Assembly: GCF_023898315.1 (NCBI RefSeq)
Contig: NC_064615.1
Span: forward strand, 732,513,450-732,577,449
Source: Schistocerca nitens
Taxonomy: Eukaryota > Arthropoda > Insecta > Orthoptera > Acrididae
DNA length: 64,000 bases
Direction of reading: 5' to 3'
The notes below the pieces were generated by a model. It searched no databases. It was given only the letters and a program-made list of their open reading frames with translations, and was not told where the DNA came from. How positions within the stretch are numbered: position 1 is the stretch's first letter; each line of letters starts with the position of its first letter. Of this stretch, positions 22,709 to 32,100 are shown one piece after another. The position numbers and the translations under genes are program-made.

Positions 22709-23888
22709 TAAGAGAAAACAAACCGATATTGTGGCATTATTCCGACATTGCCTCACCACAACCTACTTTCAATACAATAGTGACTTTTATGAACAAATTG
22801 ACGGGGTGGCTATGGGCAGTCCTCTCAGTCCTGCTGTGGCTAACTTATTTATGGAGACTTTTGAACAACGGGCGTTGCAGACTGCCAGTAAGAGACCAGC
22901 CAGATGGTATCGCTATGTCGATGACACGTTCGTGGTGTGTACACACGGAGCAGAGGAGTTGGATGCCTTCCTGACACATTTAAACAGCATTAATCCGAAA
23001 ATCCAATTCACTATGGAGACAGAAAGGAATGGGCAATTGAACTTCCTGGATGTGTCTGTGATTAAACGACCGGACGGAACGTTGGGCCATAAGGTGCATA
23101 GAAAGCCCACACATACTGATCGTTATCTACACAAAGATTCAAACCACCACCCTAGACAAAAAAGAGGTGTAATGAAAACTTTGGTAGACAGGGCGCACAA
23201 ACTTTGTGAACCTGTTTATTTAAAATATGACATTGAACATCTACGGTCAACCTTCGTGAAGAATGGCTATTCTAGCAAGGATATAGATCGAGCACTTCGC
23301 TCTAGGCAGAGAATCAGGAGTAACGACGAACAACAGTCGTCCATGGGCAAAGTTTTTCTTCCGTTCATTAGCAAGGTCACAGATCGCATTGGGAAAGTTT
23401 TAGGCAAGTATGGGGTGGAAACTATTTTCAGACCTACTAGGAAAATAAAAGAATTTTTAAGGTCGGCAAAAGATGCACGGCATCCTTTGGCTACACCGGG
23501 GGTATAGAAAATTCCTTGTAGTTGTGGACAGGTTTACATCGGTACCACAAAGAGAAGTGTGAACACCCGTCTTGTCGAACATAAGAGGAATTGCCGCCTG
23601 GGTCACACGGATAAATCGGCCGAAGCGGAACATGTTTACCAGGAAGGTGATCATGAAATAAAATTCAGCGAGACGAGCGTCATATCAAAAACCTCGCATT
23701 ATTATGCACGCTTGTATAGATAGGCTATCGAGATTGATAAACATCGTAATAATTTTAACAGGAAAGACGAAGGTGTTAAACTGGATAAAATTTGGATGTC
23801 AGCGCTGCACCGCAAACGTGACGATCGATTACTTTTAATCGCGAATGTTGGCATTACCAGAGACAATCTCATAGCCGACGCCACGTGA
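22709..23888 (+). pseudogene. PLE reverse transcriptase plus GIY-YIG endonuclease, broken
   Basis: The RT palm reads FYEQIDGVAMGSPLSPAVAN and RYVDDTFVV (catalytic Asp pair, near 22910-22935), followed by LNFLDVSV, KPTHTDRYLHKDSNHH and the thumb region to TPGV at 23504. A TAG at 23505-23507 falls where the family has Tyr in the GIY box (GVYKIPCSCG). The same frame then continues as KIPCSCGQVYIGTTKRSVNT with a second TAG at 23721-23723, ending at TGA 23886-23888. Without the two stops this would be one RT-GIY-YIG frame; the RT N-terminus is missing. Only two nonsense changes in ~1.2 kb suggest moderate age. Confidence 0.88.
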
Positions 23889-24281
23889 TCGACAGTAGCG
23901 CCCTCTGTACTGCCTATAACCGCACCTTGCCTGCACTGTCGCAGATAGCAAGCCGCTACTGCCCTTGCTACCCGCCCTACTGTCGCAGAGGTTTTTTTTT
24001 CCCTTGGCTCTTGCCTTGGCACTTTTTTTCCTCTGCCCTTACAACCGCTACCCTTCAATCGTTTTCGACCACTTCTATCTCCTGATGGACCATGTTAATG
24101 AGTAATCTTACCCAGACGCATGGATAACATCACAGCCCGCATCCTGTGACGCCTGATTAAAAAACTAACATGTTTACGTAGGTGACAGTAGAGCTTTTGG
24201 TTTGGTCACCACGTTGGTGTGGGCGTGGAGCGGCCCCATCCTAAAAAAAGAGAGTTCTCTTCGCAGTTCGCCGCTTTACCT

Positions 24282-24316
24282 CCGAGGATGTCTCCCGCAG
24301 TCGGAGACGAAACGTC
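24282..24316 (+). ncRNA. hammerhead-like hairpin in PLE 3' region
   Basis: CCGAGGA (24282-24288) stands in the place of CTGANGA, then T, then a perfect 6 bp stem GTCTCC/GGAGAC (24290-24295 with 24303-24308), then GAAA (24309-24312) and CGTC. PLEs are known to carry minimal type-I hammerhead ribozymes with short helix III. Departures from canon are U4 to C and one extra base before helix II. Probably a derived or dead ribozyme; activity is unproven. Confidence 0.45.
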
Positions 24317-24529
24317 AGGAGACAGTTTTATACTTCGACCACGGCCTATCAGCCCGGAAGTTTTAAGTGAAGATTAAATATGTTAAATCTAAAAAAAAAA
24401 AAAGAAATAAATAAATAAAGAAAAGAAATTTCAAAAAAATCACGATAAGAAATCCATGTAAACGTGCTCCAGTCTCCCTCTGTTCCTCAGAGGAGTCTGC
24501 TATAAAAACGATGGCAAGGAGGTACGATA

Positions 24530-24896
24530 AATGGCAGTACGGCTCATTTGCGCACCGCGCAGAAGGCCTCTGCCGCGAGTCCTTTGGCCGTCGCAGCCTC
24601 CTCTTCGCCCTCGACCCCTCCTTCCCTCGCCTCTTTCCCGTCCCGTAGTGCTGTCCCGTGGCCGGGGACAGGCGGCGAATTGATTCGCTGTTGACGGGTC
24701 GCCGTGGCAACCGGCTGCTCCGGCGCGCATCCAGTCGCCCGCAGGTGTCCGCGGCGACAGGTCCGGCTCGCCGCTCGCTGCACGCCACGCCACGCCGCGC
24801 CGCCTCCACACACACCGAGGTCGTACTCTCACGCCGCGTCCGCATTCTTTCCAAACCTACGTCGTATTTCTCTGGCGCCTCTCATGCCCTGTGAGT
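24530..24896 (+). promoter_or_regulatory. CpG-rich block, candidate promoter/first exon
   Basis: An abrupt switch to GC- and CpG-rich sequence between AT-rich flanks, unlike any repeat I recognise here. A good 5' splice-site sequence (CCT|GTGAGTAAG) begins at 24891 at its downstream edge. It could be an untranslated first exon of the gene whose coding exon lies at 26039, or a promoter on either strand. Both strands have spurious open frames because stops are rare in GC-rich DNA; I do not call them as proteins. Confidence 0.35.
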
Positions 24897-25960
24897 AAGA
24901 GAACTGTAAGACAAACGCACCACTTTCCACTTACTAGGACTATGCAGATCGAAACGAGAAGCACATTTATTGCAAATGCCTTTTTTTATCAAAATGTTAC
25001 GGTGTTAATCGCTCTTTAATATAATTCGTGTGCGCTATTAACGGCAAGCACGTAAATAAACCGATGAAAATTACAAGTGAACACCGTCAAGCTTCAAGAG
25101 GGAATATAGACTACACGAAACATTTTTAGTGTCTCTGAGAAAACTGTTACAATAATTTGCATTTATTGTCAAGTATCGTTAAAATTTGATTTTAGAAACG
25201 GTGGAAGTGTTAGAATAATGCTATAATAAAAGGTTCTTAGTTTAAACGAGGGTAGACATGTACGTTAACAAAAATTGACATTGTGCGAAATGCCTTATAA
25301 ATTTGGAAAGTACTGTTGGCACACTAGGGCTAGGCAGACGAAAATATTAGACAGAACTCACGAGAGAATGTTCGGAAGAATGGCAGTTAAAAACGGCATT
25401 TTTTTCTCTCCCGTAGAGGACGCCAACTAGTTTCAATATATTCACCAGTTGGATGCAATAAGGAAAATGCATTTACGCTCGTAAGACACATATATTGTAC
25501 ACGACTATGAAATAATACTTTGCACCAGATACCAGCTTACTTTACGAAGTTGTTCGCGTAATTTCCGTGTGATCTGGTTACGCAAACACATTTTCAAATC
25601 GCCGACAGAAGAGGTATTGCATGAAAAGGTGTCATCTACAAGGTGATCAAAATGAGGTACTATTTCATGTACGACTCGCATGAAGTGGTGTAAGGAAGTA
25701 TTGATTTATACAAGTCAGACATTCTCGCATTGTACTCTTGCCTAAGCACTCATTGAATCAGTTGAATAGAGTTAGCCTGGAGAGACATTCTGACTACTTT
25801 GCCTGTGTAAAGGTACTGACTTTTCGAACATTCTGAGAGACACTTACATGTTATCACGAGTGACTGTATTGCGCTCTGAACTGCTATGTGCTTCTGAGAC
25901 CGAATAGATTGCCTGAGAGACAGGAAATATCGTTGCCGAGATTCGAGAACCGGCAAAGCA
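24897..25960. other. possible intron; no repeat recognised
   Basis: AT-rich 1 kb between the two CpG-rich blocks. No TE homology seen, which is unusual for this window and consistent with (but not proof of) a gene-associated interval. Confidence 0.3.
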
Positions 25961-26038
25961 CAGAATTAGTCAAGCAGCAGCGCTTCCGGCGTGACTTCAG
26001 TGCTTACTGAACCTCGAGGGGCTAGGGAGAGCGTCGCT

Positions 26039-26746
26039 ATGGCGGAGCCCGCCACCGCCGTGAGCCAGCTGCTGGGAGCGACCCGCGAGGCGCAGCTGCT
26101 GCAGAGCTTCTTGGGGGTCAGCCTAGCAGCCGACGCCAACGAGGCTGCCGTCGGCGTCGACAAGAAGAGGGCCGTCAGCTTCAAGAGGGCGGCCGCCGCC
26201 GCGGTGGCGGTGTCGGCGCCGCCCCCGCCGCCTCCAGACGCAGCGGCACCTCCGATACCCGCCGCTGCGGCGGACCAGTCCACAGAAGACCAGGCGGAGG
26301 AGGAGGAGGAGGAGGAGGTGGAACGGCCGAGGGCCCGCCGGCCCGCCCGTCGCAGACCGGGGGCCGTCCTCCGTCGGCCACCCCCACCGCCCCCTCAGCA
26401 CCAGGAGCAGGCGTCGTCCCGCAAGGTGCTGAGCCCGTTCGCGCAGATCCTGCGCGAGATCAAGCTGCGCACGCTGCACCAGCAGCAGTCGCGGCCCCGC
26501 CAGCGGCGGACGCGCGCCGCGCCCTACGAGGAGCTGTACACCGACAAGGACCGCGCCGCCGCCGTCAGCATCGGCTCCGACGACATCAAGGCCTCGCTCA
26601 AGGAGAAGAAGAGCAAGGAGCGCGCCGGCGACGCCGGGGGAGCCGCCGCCGGGGGCGTGTCGGCCGACCCGGGCACCCTGCTCGCGCTGGCCAGCCGGGA
26701 GATGAGGGCCGGCAGCCCGCGCGTCGCGCTGCGCTTCGTCCACAAG
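26039..26746 (+). CDS. candidate host-gene 5' coding exon, unknown product
   Basis: Starts at ATGGCGG in good context (G at -3 and +4); an in-frame TAG lies upstream at 25967. It runs 236 codons to a candidate donor, CACAAG|GTGCCC at 26746/26747 (phase 0), after which the sequence becomes CTCAC-rich and non-coding. The protein is low complexity: a folded-looking start (AVSQLLGATREAQLLQSFLG), Ala/Pro tracts, an acidic Glu run (~residues 85-95), an Arg/Pro-rich stretch, a conserved-looking basic amphipathic segment SPFAQILREIKLRTLHQQ (~131-148), PYEELYTDKDRAAAVSIGSD (~163-182), and a C-terminal ALASREMRAGSPRVALRFVHK that resembles the first helix of a TPR-type repeat. I do not recognise the gene. 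The GC content sets it apart from its surroundings. Confidence 0.5.
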
Positions 26747-26855
26747 GTGCCCACCTCACCTCACCCCACCTCACTCCTCACATCACCTCACCGGGCCCTA
26801 TTTCTGTCTTAGAATTGTTAGCATATTGCTGCCCCGTCAGAAACTGTGATAGACT

Positions 26856-27280
26856 AATATTTTGAAGAATCAGCCTCAGCTGCGCAAATGTTCTGGTCTT
26901 TACCAGGTTTCGGCTACATTAATCTAGCCTTCTTCAGAAGCATAAAATTACTATAACATGCCAGAGTAAGGCACAGTCAATTCGATATGGTACCACGGTA
27001 CTACAGGTCTTAATTTTAGTGTTGACTGTGCCTTACTCTGGCATGTTATAGTAATTTTATGCTTCTGAAGAAGCCTAGATTAATGTAGCCGAAACCTGGT
27101 AAAGACCAGAAAATTCGATATGGTACCACGGTACTATAGGTTTTAATTTTAGTGTTGACTGTGCCTTACTCTGGCATGTTATAGTAATTTTATGCTTCTG
27201 AAGAAGGCTAGATTAATGTAGCCGAAACCTGGTAAAGACCAGAAAATTTTGCGCAACTGAGGCTGATTCTTCAAAATATT
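26856..27280. repeat. palindrome with internal 133 bp tandem repeat
   Basis: The left arm (26856-26979) is the reverse complement of the right arm (about 27155-27280). Between them a 133 bp unit is tandemly repeated (26980-27112, 27113-27245). Each unit, and the left arm on the minus strand, carries the hairpin CTGAAGA-A-GGCTA...TAGCC-GAAAC (minus 26940-26905; plus 27065-27095 and 27198-27228), followed by CCTGGTAAAGACCAG, which can form a second hairpin. Lies about 110 bp past the candidate exon donor. Confidence 0.85.
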
Positions 27281-27369
27281 ATTTCTATCTTGCCACGTAC
27301 CATGCACTCCACTCGAGGGTTGTCCAGAAAGCAACGCATCTCATTTTTTCTACCATTCTTTGTTTAACA

Positions 27370-29160
27370 TAATGAGAATTACACACACGAAGGAGTGTTA
27401 TTTTATCTACACACCCTATTTTTCCACATTATCTCCATTCCTTTCTATGACCTTATCCAAGTCCAAAACAGGGTCGTGTATGCCCTGTCGATACCAATTC
27501 TTGTCCTGGTGGCGGAGCCAGTGCTTCCCTGTGCGAATCACCTCCTCATCCTCCTCAAAATGTCTTTCACGAATGGCATCCTTTAATAGCTCAAACAAGT
27601 GATAGTCCGAGAGAGCTAGGTCAGCGCTTCATTGTGGATGGGGTAAACACTGTTCAGCCCTGTTTCGCAATGTGTTCAGCAGTCCTCGTACATGTATGGG
27701 GCCGAGAGTTATCTTGTTGTAGCAAAACACCTCCTGAATGAGATTTTCACTCTGCGGCGGAATGTGCGCTGATATGAAACTTCCTGGCCGATTAAAACTG
27801 TTGCCGGACCGAGACTCGAACTCGGGACCTTTGCCTTTTGCGGGCAAGTGCTCTACCATCTGAGCTACCCAAGCACGTCTCACGCCCCATCCTCACAGCT
27901 CTACTTCTGCCAGTACCTCGTCTCCTACCTTCCAAACTTTACAGAAGCTCTTCAGCGAACTTGCAGAACTAGCACTCCTGAAAGAAAGGATATTGCGCAG
28001 ACATGGCTTAGCCACAGCCTGGGGGATGTTTCCAGAATGAAATTTTCACTCTGCCGCGGAGTTTTCGCTGATATCAAACTTCATGGCAGATTAAAAAGGC
28101 GTGCCGGACAGAGACTCGAACTCGGGACCTTTGCTTTTCGCGGGGAAGTGCTCTACCATCTGAGAAGAGCTTCTGTAAAGTTTGGAAGGTAGGAGACGAG
28201 GTACTGGCAGAACTGTGAGTGGGGGGGGGGGGGAGTGCCGCCCTGGTAGCTCAGATGGTAGAGCACTTGCCCGCGAAACGCAAGGGTCCCGAGTTCGAGT
28301 CTCGGTCCGGCACACAGTTTTAATCTGCCAGGCAGTTTCAAAACATCTCTTGGTTTGCTGTGGCGTCGAAGTCCCGGAAAGCGCATCTTGAGTTTTATTA
28401 ACGTGTTGACATACGCTTCCGAATTAATGGTACTGCCTCTTTGCATCACATTAATGAGAATCACACCTCCACAGTCCCAGAAAACGGTGATCATGACCTT
28501 ACGGGCGGAAGCAGTTGCTTTGAAGTCTTTATTTCGTGGCGAGTGAGAATGGCGCCATTCCATGGACTGTCGGTTTGTTTCGGTCTCAAAATGATGAATC
28601 TAGATTTTATCACCTGTTACAATCCGGCACAAGAAGGCCTTCACCTCAGCTTGCAACAAATCAAGACAAATGTTTTTTTTCTGTGCGATTTGTGATCTGA
28701 TCCACCATTAGACACTACTTGACCCATCTTGCATACACTATCGAATATCCAAGAGTCAGGATAATTGCATAAACACTTCCTTTGCTGGTTGACAGACGCA
28801 ACGCTAACTGCAGGGTCCTAATGCGTCTGTCCTCACGAATGACAACATCAGGTCGCTGCAAGAGGTCAGGTGTGACAGCCGTGGATGGTCTCCCAGGCCG
28901 CTGTAAATCGTGGAACTCCGCCGAACCGCCTTCTGATGACCTCACCCTGAATGCCCAGTGACTAACTGTACTTCTGTCGACAGCAGATGCTCCTCTGACT
29001 TTGCACCTGCGTTTGTGAATACTCCCCACATTTCTTTCTCCACAGTGAGAAATAAAATGACGGCACGTTGCTTATAGTGTACATCATCTACAGACGCCAT
29101 TTTGAAACTGTCCGGCTTCTTCGCTATCTGTCGGAAGTGACGGAAACCTGGCGCAGTCAC
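27370..29160 (-). pseudogene. mariner transposase pseudogene
   Basis: On the minus strand, N-terminus first (right): MASVDDVHYKQRAVILFL, an HTH ending VSHWAFRVRSSEGG, the linker LQRPGRPSTAVTP, then the catalytic part RQSMEWRHSHSPRNK, KVMITVFWDCGGVIL and QRGSTINSEAYVNTL. After the SINE insertion follow LQQDNSRPHTCT (second Asp box) and the C-terminus HFEEDEEVIRTGKHWLRHQD, ending GDNVEK. Frameshifts and stops are present in several places. D34D-type mariner by its boxes. Confidence 0.82.
27735..28340. mobile_element. compound tRNA-SINE with three heads, partly inverted
   Basis: Two minus-strand SINE units (tRNA-like heads at about 27805-27870 and 28103-28163) are followed by one plus-strand unit (head 28245-28312: TAGCTCAGATGGTAGAGCAC as A box, GAGTTCGAGTCTC as B box). 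The segment CTTCTGTAAAGTTTGGAAGG also appears in both orientations (27932-27951 and 28166-28185). Flanks AAAACACCTCCTG (left) and AAAACATCTCTTG (right) look like a TSD inside the mariner. A poly-G run at about 28221-28233 lies in the plus unit. The heads have intact B boxes but are repeat-embedded, so I do not call tRNA genes. Confidence 0.75.
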
Positions 29161-29895
29161 TCAGGAGTCTTCAAATAATACGTGTGTATCGTTCCGCATT
29201 CGTAACATTGTTTCAGGCTGACAAAAAATAATAAATAAATAAATAAATAAATGTGGTGCATTACTTTCTGGGAAACCCTCGTATTTTCTTCATATAATAA
29301 GTCCGCTATAGTTGTAAACAATCCTGTTGCAATTAATGTGTCCCATCTTCAGGTGCATATTAAAATGGAGTTCACAACTAAGATTAAAATAGGTTAAAAT
29401 ATGTTAAAGCAGTGGATCCATATTACATGGCATGCGACGGGATATCCTCTTCAATCCTAGGTCTGCCAGACGCGTCTCACAGAGGAGGACAATGGTCCGG
29501 GCTCAGCGGCGCGCCACCCGTGGATCCGCTTAAAGACAGATTTGGGTTGTGCTTGGTACGTGTCTGATGGGTGTCAATGCATCACTGTATCCGAAAGGCT
29601 ATCTGTCTATCTTCATGCAGATCAGTAAGTGGCGCGCCCCTAAGCACGGACCGTTGTTCTCACCTGCAACGGGCTTTCTGCCTGATCTGTGTTTAAATAG
29701 GTTATCCTCTTGCTTGCCATGTACCAGAGATTCATTGTTTAAGCATATTTTAACCTATTTCAGTGTAGTTAAAATAGTTTATCTATGGTATATGGCATGG
29801 AACAAGACATTCTCTTCAATCCTAGGTCTGTCAGGAAGCCTCTCACAGAGAAGGACAACAGTCCAAACTTAGAGGTACGCCACACATGGAGCACA

Positions 29896-30303
29896 GGCCG
29901 CTGTGATCGAACGGTTCTAGGACCTTCAGTCTCGAACCACGCGACCGCTACGGTCGCAGGTTCGAATCCTGCCTCGGGCATGGATGTGTGTGGTGTCCTT
30001 AGGTTAGTTAGGTTCAGATGGCTCTGAGCACTATGGGACTTAACATCCGAGGTCATCAGTCCCCTAGACTTAGAACTACTTAAACCTAACTAACCTAAGG
30101 ACAGCACACACATCCATGCCCGAGGCAGGATTCGAACCTGCGACCGTAGCAGCAGCGCGGTTCCGGACTGAAGCGCCTAGTACCGCTCGGCTACAACGGC
30201 CGGCGGTTAGTTAGGTTTAAGTAGTTCAAAGTTCTAGGGGACTGATGACCTCCGATGTTAAGTCCCGTAGTGCTCAGAGCCATCTGAACCGTTTGAACCA
30301 CAA
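29896..30303 (+). mobile_element. Leu-like-head SINE, host of a nested SINE
   Basis: 5' part 29896-30014 (head with CGGTCGCAGGTTCGAATCC) and 3' part 30218-30303 (GTTCTAGGGGACTGATGACC to the end of the body), separated by a minus-strand SINE. Its own diverged TSD is CACATGGAGCACA / CACAAATGGAGCCACA. Confidence 0.88.
30015..30204 (-). mobile_element. Leu-like-head SINE nested in a SINE
   Basis: Full minus-strand copy. TSD GGTTAGTTAGGTT at 30002-30014 and 30205-30217, which is body sequence of the outer SINE. Confidence 0.93.
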
Positions 30304-30497
30304 ATGGAGCCACATGAAGACAGCTTCGGTTTGTACCTCATATGTATCTGATCGGTGCCTATGCAGCACTCGGTACGGAAGGCCGCCTATGTGTCTGCAT
30401 GCAAATGCGAGTGTAGCTCGCCCCTAAGCCCTGACTGTTGTCCTCCTATGCGAAAGACTTTCTGACAGACCTAGGATTGAAGAGTATATGCTATTGG

Positions 30498-30676
30498 TTC
30501 AAAAATGGCTCTGAGCACTATGGGACTTAACTGCTGAGGTCCTCAGTCCCCTAAAACTTAGAACTACTTAAACCTAACTAACCTAAGGACATCACACACA
30601 TCCATGCCCGAGGCAGGATTCGAACCTGCGACCGTAGACTGTAGCGCCTAGAACCGCTCGTCCTATCCGGTCGGCG
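30498..30676 (-). mobile_element. Leu-like-head SINE
   Basis: Minus-strand copy with a shortened head (part of the anticodon-arm region is deleted). TSD ATATGCTATTGG at 30486-30497 and ATATTCTATTGG at 30677-30688 (one mismatch). Confidence 0.9.
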
Positions 30677-30810
30677 ATATTCTATTGGATGACTTTTGGC
30701 AGGGGTGCATTGTTTTAACACATTTTAACCTACTTCATCCTTAGATGTGCATCCTTTGTGGACTCACATTTTAAAATGCTCCTTAGCATGGGACACATTT
30801 GCTGAAACTG

Positions 30811-31375
30811 GGTCCTGCTTTCCTTTTTAGAAATAAATAACTTTTACAAATGTAGCTGATTATTCCGTTGGTGGCGGACAACAGTTGTGGATGTCCCGTG
30901 AAGAGACGATCTGCTCATGCAGCTTAACGCATAGCGCACTAGCTAGTGAGACAAGGAAGGTGAGTCACATCTAGACCGAATCAACAGTTTGGATTGAAGC
31001 TCTTTGATTCGGTGAACTCACCAGCGTAATTGTGGCTAGTAAGTCTTTCACAACAGACTCCTCGAATAAAAAGTTCTCGATTAACTTGCTGCGCCATATT
31101 TGGGTAAAATCCCAAACTTCCGCGGCTGCCTCCATCATCGTCGTCAGAAGCTAATTCTGATGTCGTGAAAGTTTCGACGGTCCCATATTTATGCCCAAAA
31201 GAATTGCATCTGGCTGTTTCTTTTCTGTTTTGTTTCTTTATCGTTATTTCAGTTCACCTCAAAGGGTGGACTGGCAGAGTACAAAACCTCTCTTCAGACA
31301 AAGGTTATACAACTTTCACAGATGTTTCAGAATACATAAAAACAGATGAGAGTGAATATTTTTTTTAAATACACA
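30811..31375. other. no recognisable gene
   Basis: No assignable ORF or repeat. Confidence 0.45.
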
Positions 31376-31379
31376 CTGG

Positions 31380-32100
31380 TGAATAATACTGACATGATGA
31401 AAAAGCAATACGAACATCAGCCACATTGGGGCGTGGAAATTATTTCATTGGTGACAAATGAAAATTTATGCTGGGTCAGGACTCGGACGTGGAATTTCCG
31501 CTTTGAGTGAGCCGTCGCATTAATTGCTTTGCCCATCTAAGCGCACTTCACATTCAACCTTAATTTCCAACTTGTCACACATTACTTCCATGGCAACCCC
31601 TGTCCATTTACCTCATTGCTTACACCAGCTTGCTTGATTCTCTCAAGAGGTCGGACCTAGGGTGCATCCACGCTGAGGATAACATGAAATGCTGTCAAGG
31701 ATTAGATATTACTATTACATGTGTTGTGTCTGTTCTTTCAGACAACATAGTGCAATAGTAATATGTAAGCTTTGACGGCATTTCATGATATTATGTCTGA
31801 CCTCTTGGAGGACTCATGCAAGATGCTGCGAGCAATGAGGAATCTGGACAGGACATACTCCGGAAGTATTGTGTGACAAGTTAAAATTTGTGTTGGATGT
31901 GAACCGTGATCAGATAGCTGAAATGTTTAAGGCAACTGTTCGTGTATAGTGGGAAATCCGGATTCGAGTGACGATGCCGCACGTATTTTCATTAGTAGCC
32001 ATTAAGCTATTCTAACGCCCTAATGCAGTTCACGTCGGTATTCCTCTTTCATCATGTAAATATACAGCCACAGAATCATGTCAGTGTGGCGCCTTTTCTT
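31380..32100. repeat. 720 bp inverted repeat with tRNA-like head in each arm
   Basis: The arms meet near 31738. Matching blocks include CAACTTGTCACACATTAC (31569) with AGTATTGTGTGACAAGTT (31866), CTCAAGAGGTCGGACCTA (31643) with CTGACCTCTTGGAGGAC (31797) and ATTACTATTACATGTGTTGT with GCAATAGTAATATGTAAGC. Outer arms contain a tRNA-like A box (TAGCTGAAATGTTTAAGGC, 31916, plus) and B box (GGATTCGAGTG, 31961), with the inverse at 31480-31530. Identity is roughly 75-80% by eye. It looks like two copies of one SINE fused tail to tail. Confidence 0.72.

Larger units (their letters stand above)
22709..24370 (+). mobile_element. Penelope-like element (PLE), 5'-truncated
   Basis: RT and GIY-YIG coding remnants (22709-23888) are followed by ~480 bp of 3' sequence containing a hammerhead-like hairpin (24282-24316). 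The 5' half of the RT is absent: the Tc1-like element abuts the first recognisable residues, so that insertion or an associated deletion marks the left edge. Confidence 0.82.
27314..29281 (-). mobile_element. mariner element with compound SINE insertion
   Basis: Termini CGAGGGTTGTCCAGAAAGCA (27314) and, complemented from 29281, CGAGGGTTTCCCAGAAAGTA. TA follows the right end; the left flank has mutated. Transposase coding lies on the minus strand and is interrupted at 27735-28340 by a tRNA-headed repeat. Without the insert the element is about 1.36 kb, a normal mariner length. An (AATA)n run at 29231-29252 lies just inside the right terminus. Confidence 0.85.
29330..30810. repeat. foldback/MITE cluster with nested SINEs
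   Basis: Two related palindromic units share termini of the form CTTCAATCCTAGGTCTG (left arms at 29451 and 29815; inverse at about 30470), flanked by TTAAAATAGGTTAAAATATG-type sequence and its inverse (29384, 29745, 30715). An outer pair, ATGTGTCCCATCTTCAGG near 29335 and its inverse near 30785, encloses all. The second unit is interrupted by a SINE that itself contains a SINE, and another SINE sits at its right edge. I read this as a long-TIR DNA element present as a diverged tandem or folded pair. Confidence 0.6.

Noticed and set aside
24363-24898. Overlapping open frames on both strands in the CpG-rich block
   Set aside because: GC-rich DNA has few stops; the frames overlap each other, are Arg/Ala/Pro-rich and show no conserved motifs.
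26123-26743. A 206-codon minus-strand frame opposite the candidate exon
   Set aside because: Shadow of the GC-rich plus-strand coding exon; Leu/Arg/Gly composition expected of an antisense frame.
26898-27110. A clean canonical hammerhead ribozyme in the palindrome
   Set aside because: CTGAAGA and GAAA boxes are present, but there is an extra base before helix II and no NUH cleavage triplet after the CCTGGT...ACCAG hairpin; kept only as hammerhead-like.
28245-28312. A functional tRNA gene (intact A and B boxes)
   Set aside because: Part of a repeated SINE unit present three times within 600 bp; cloverleaf pairing of the acceptor arm is not evident.
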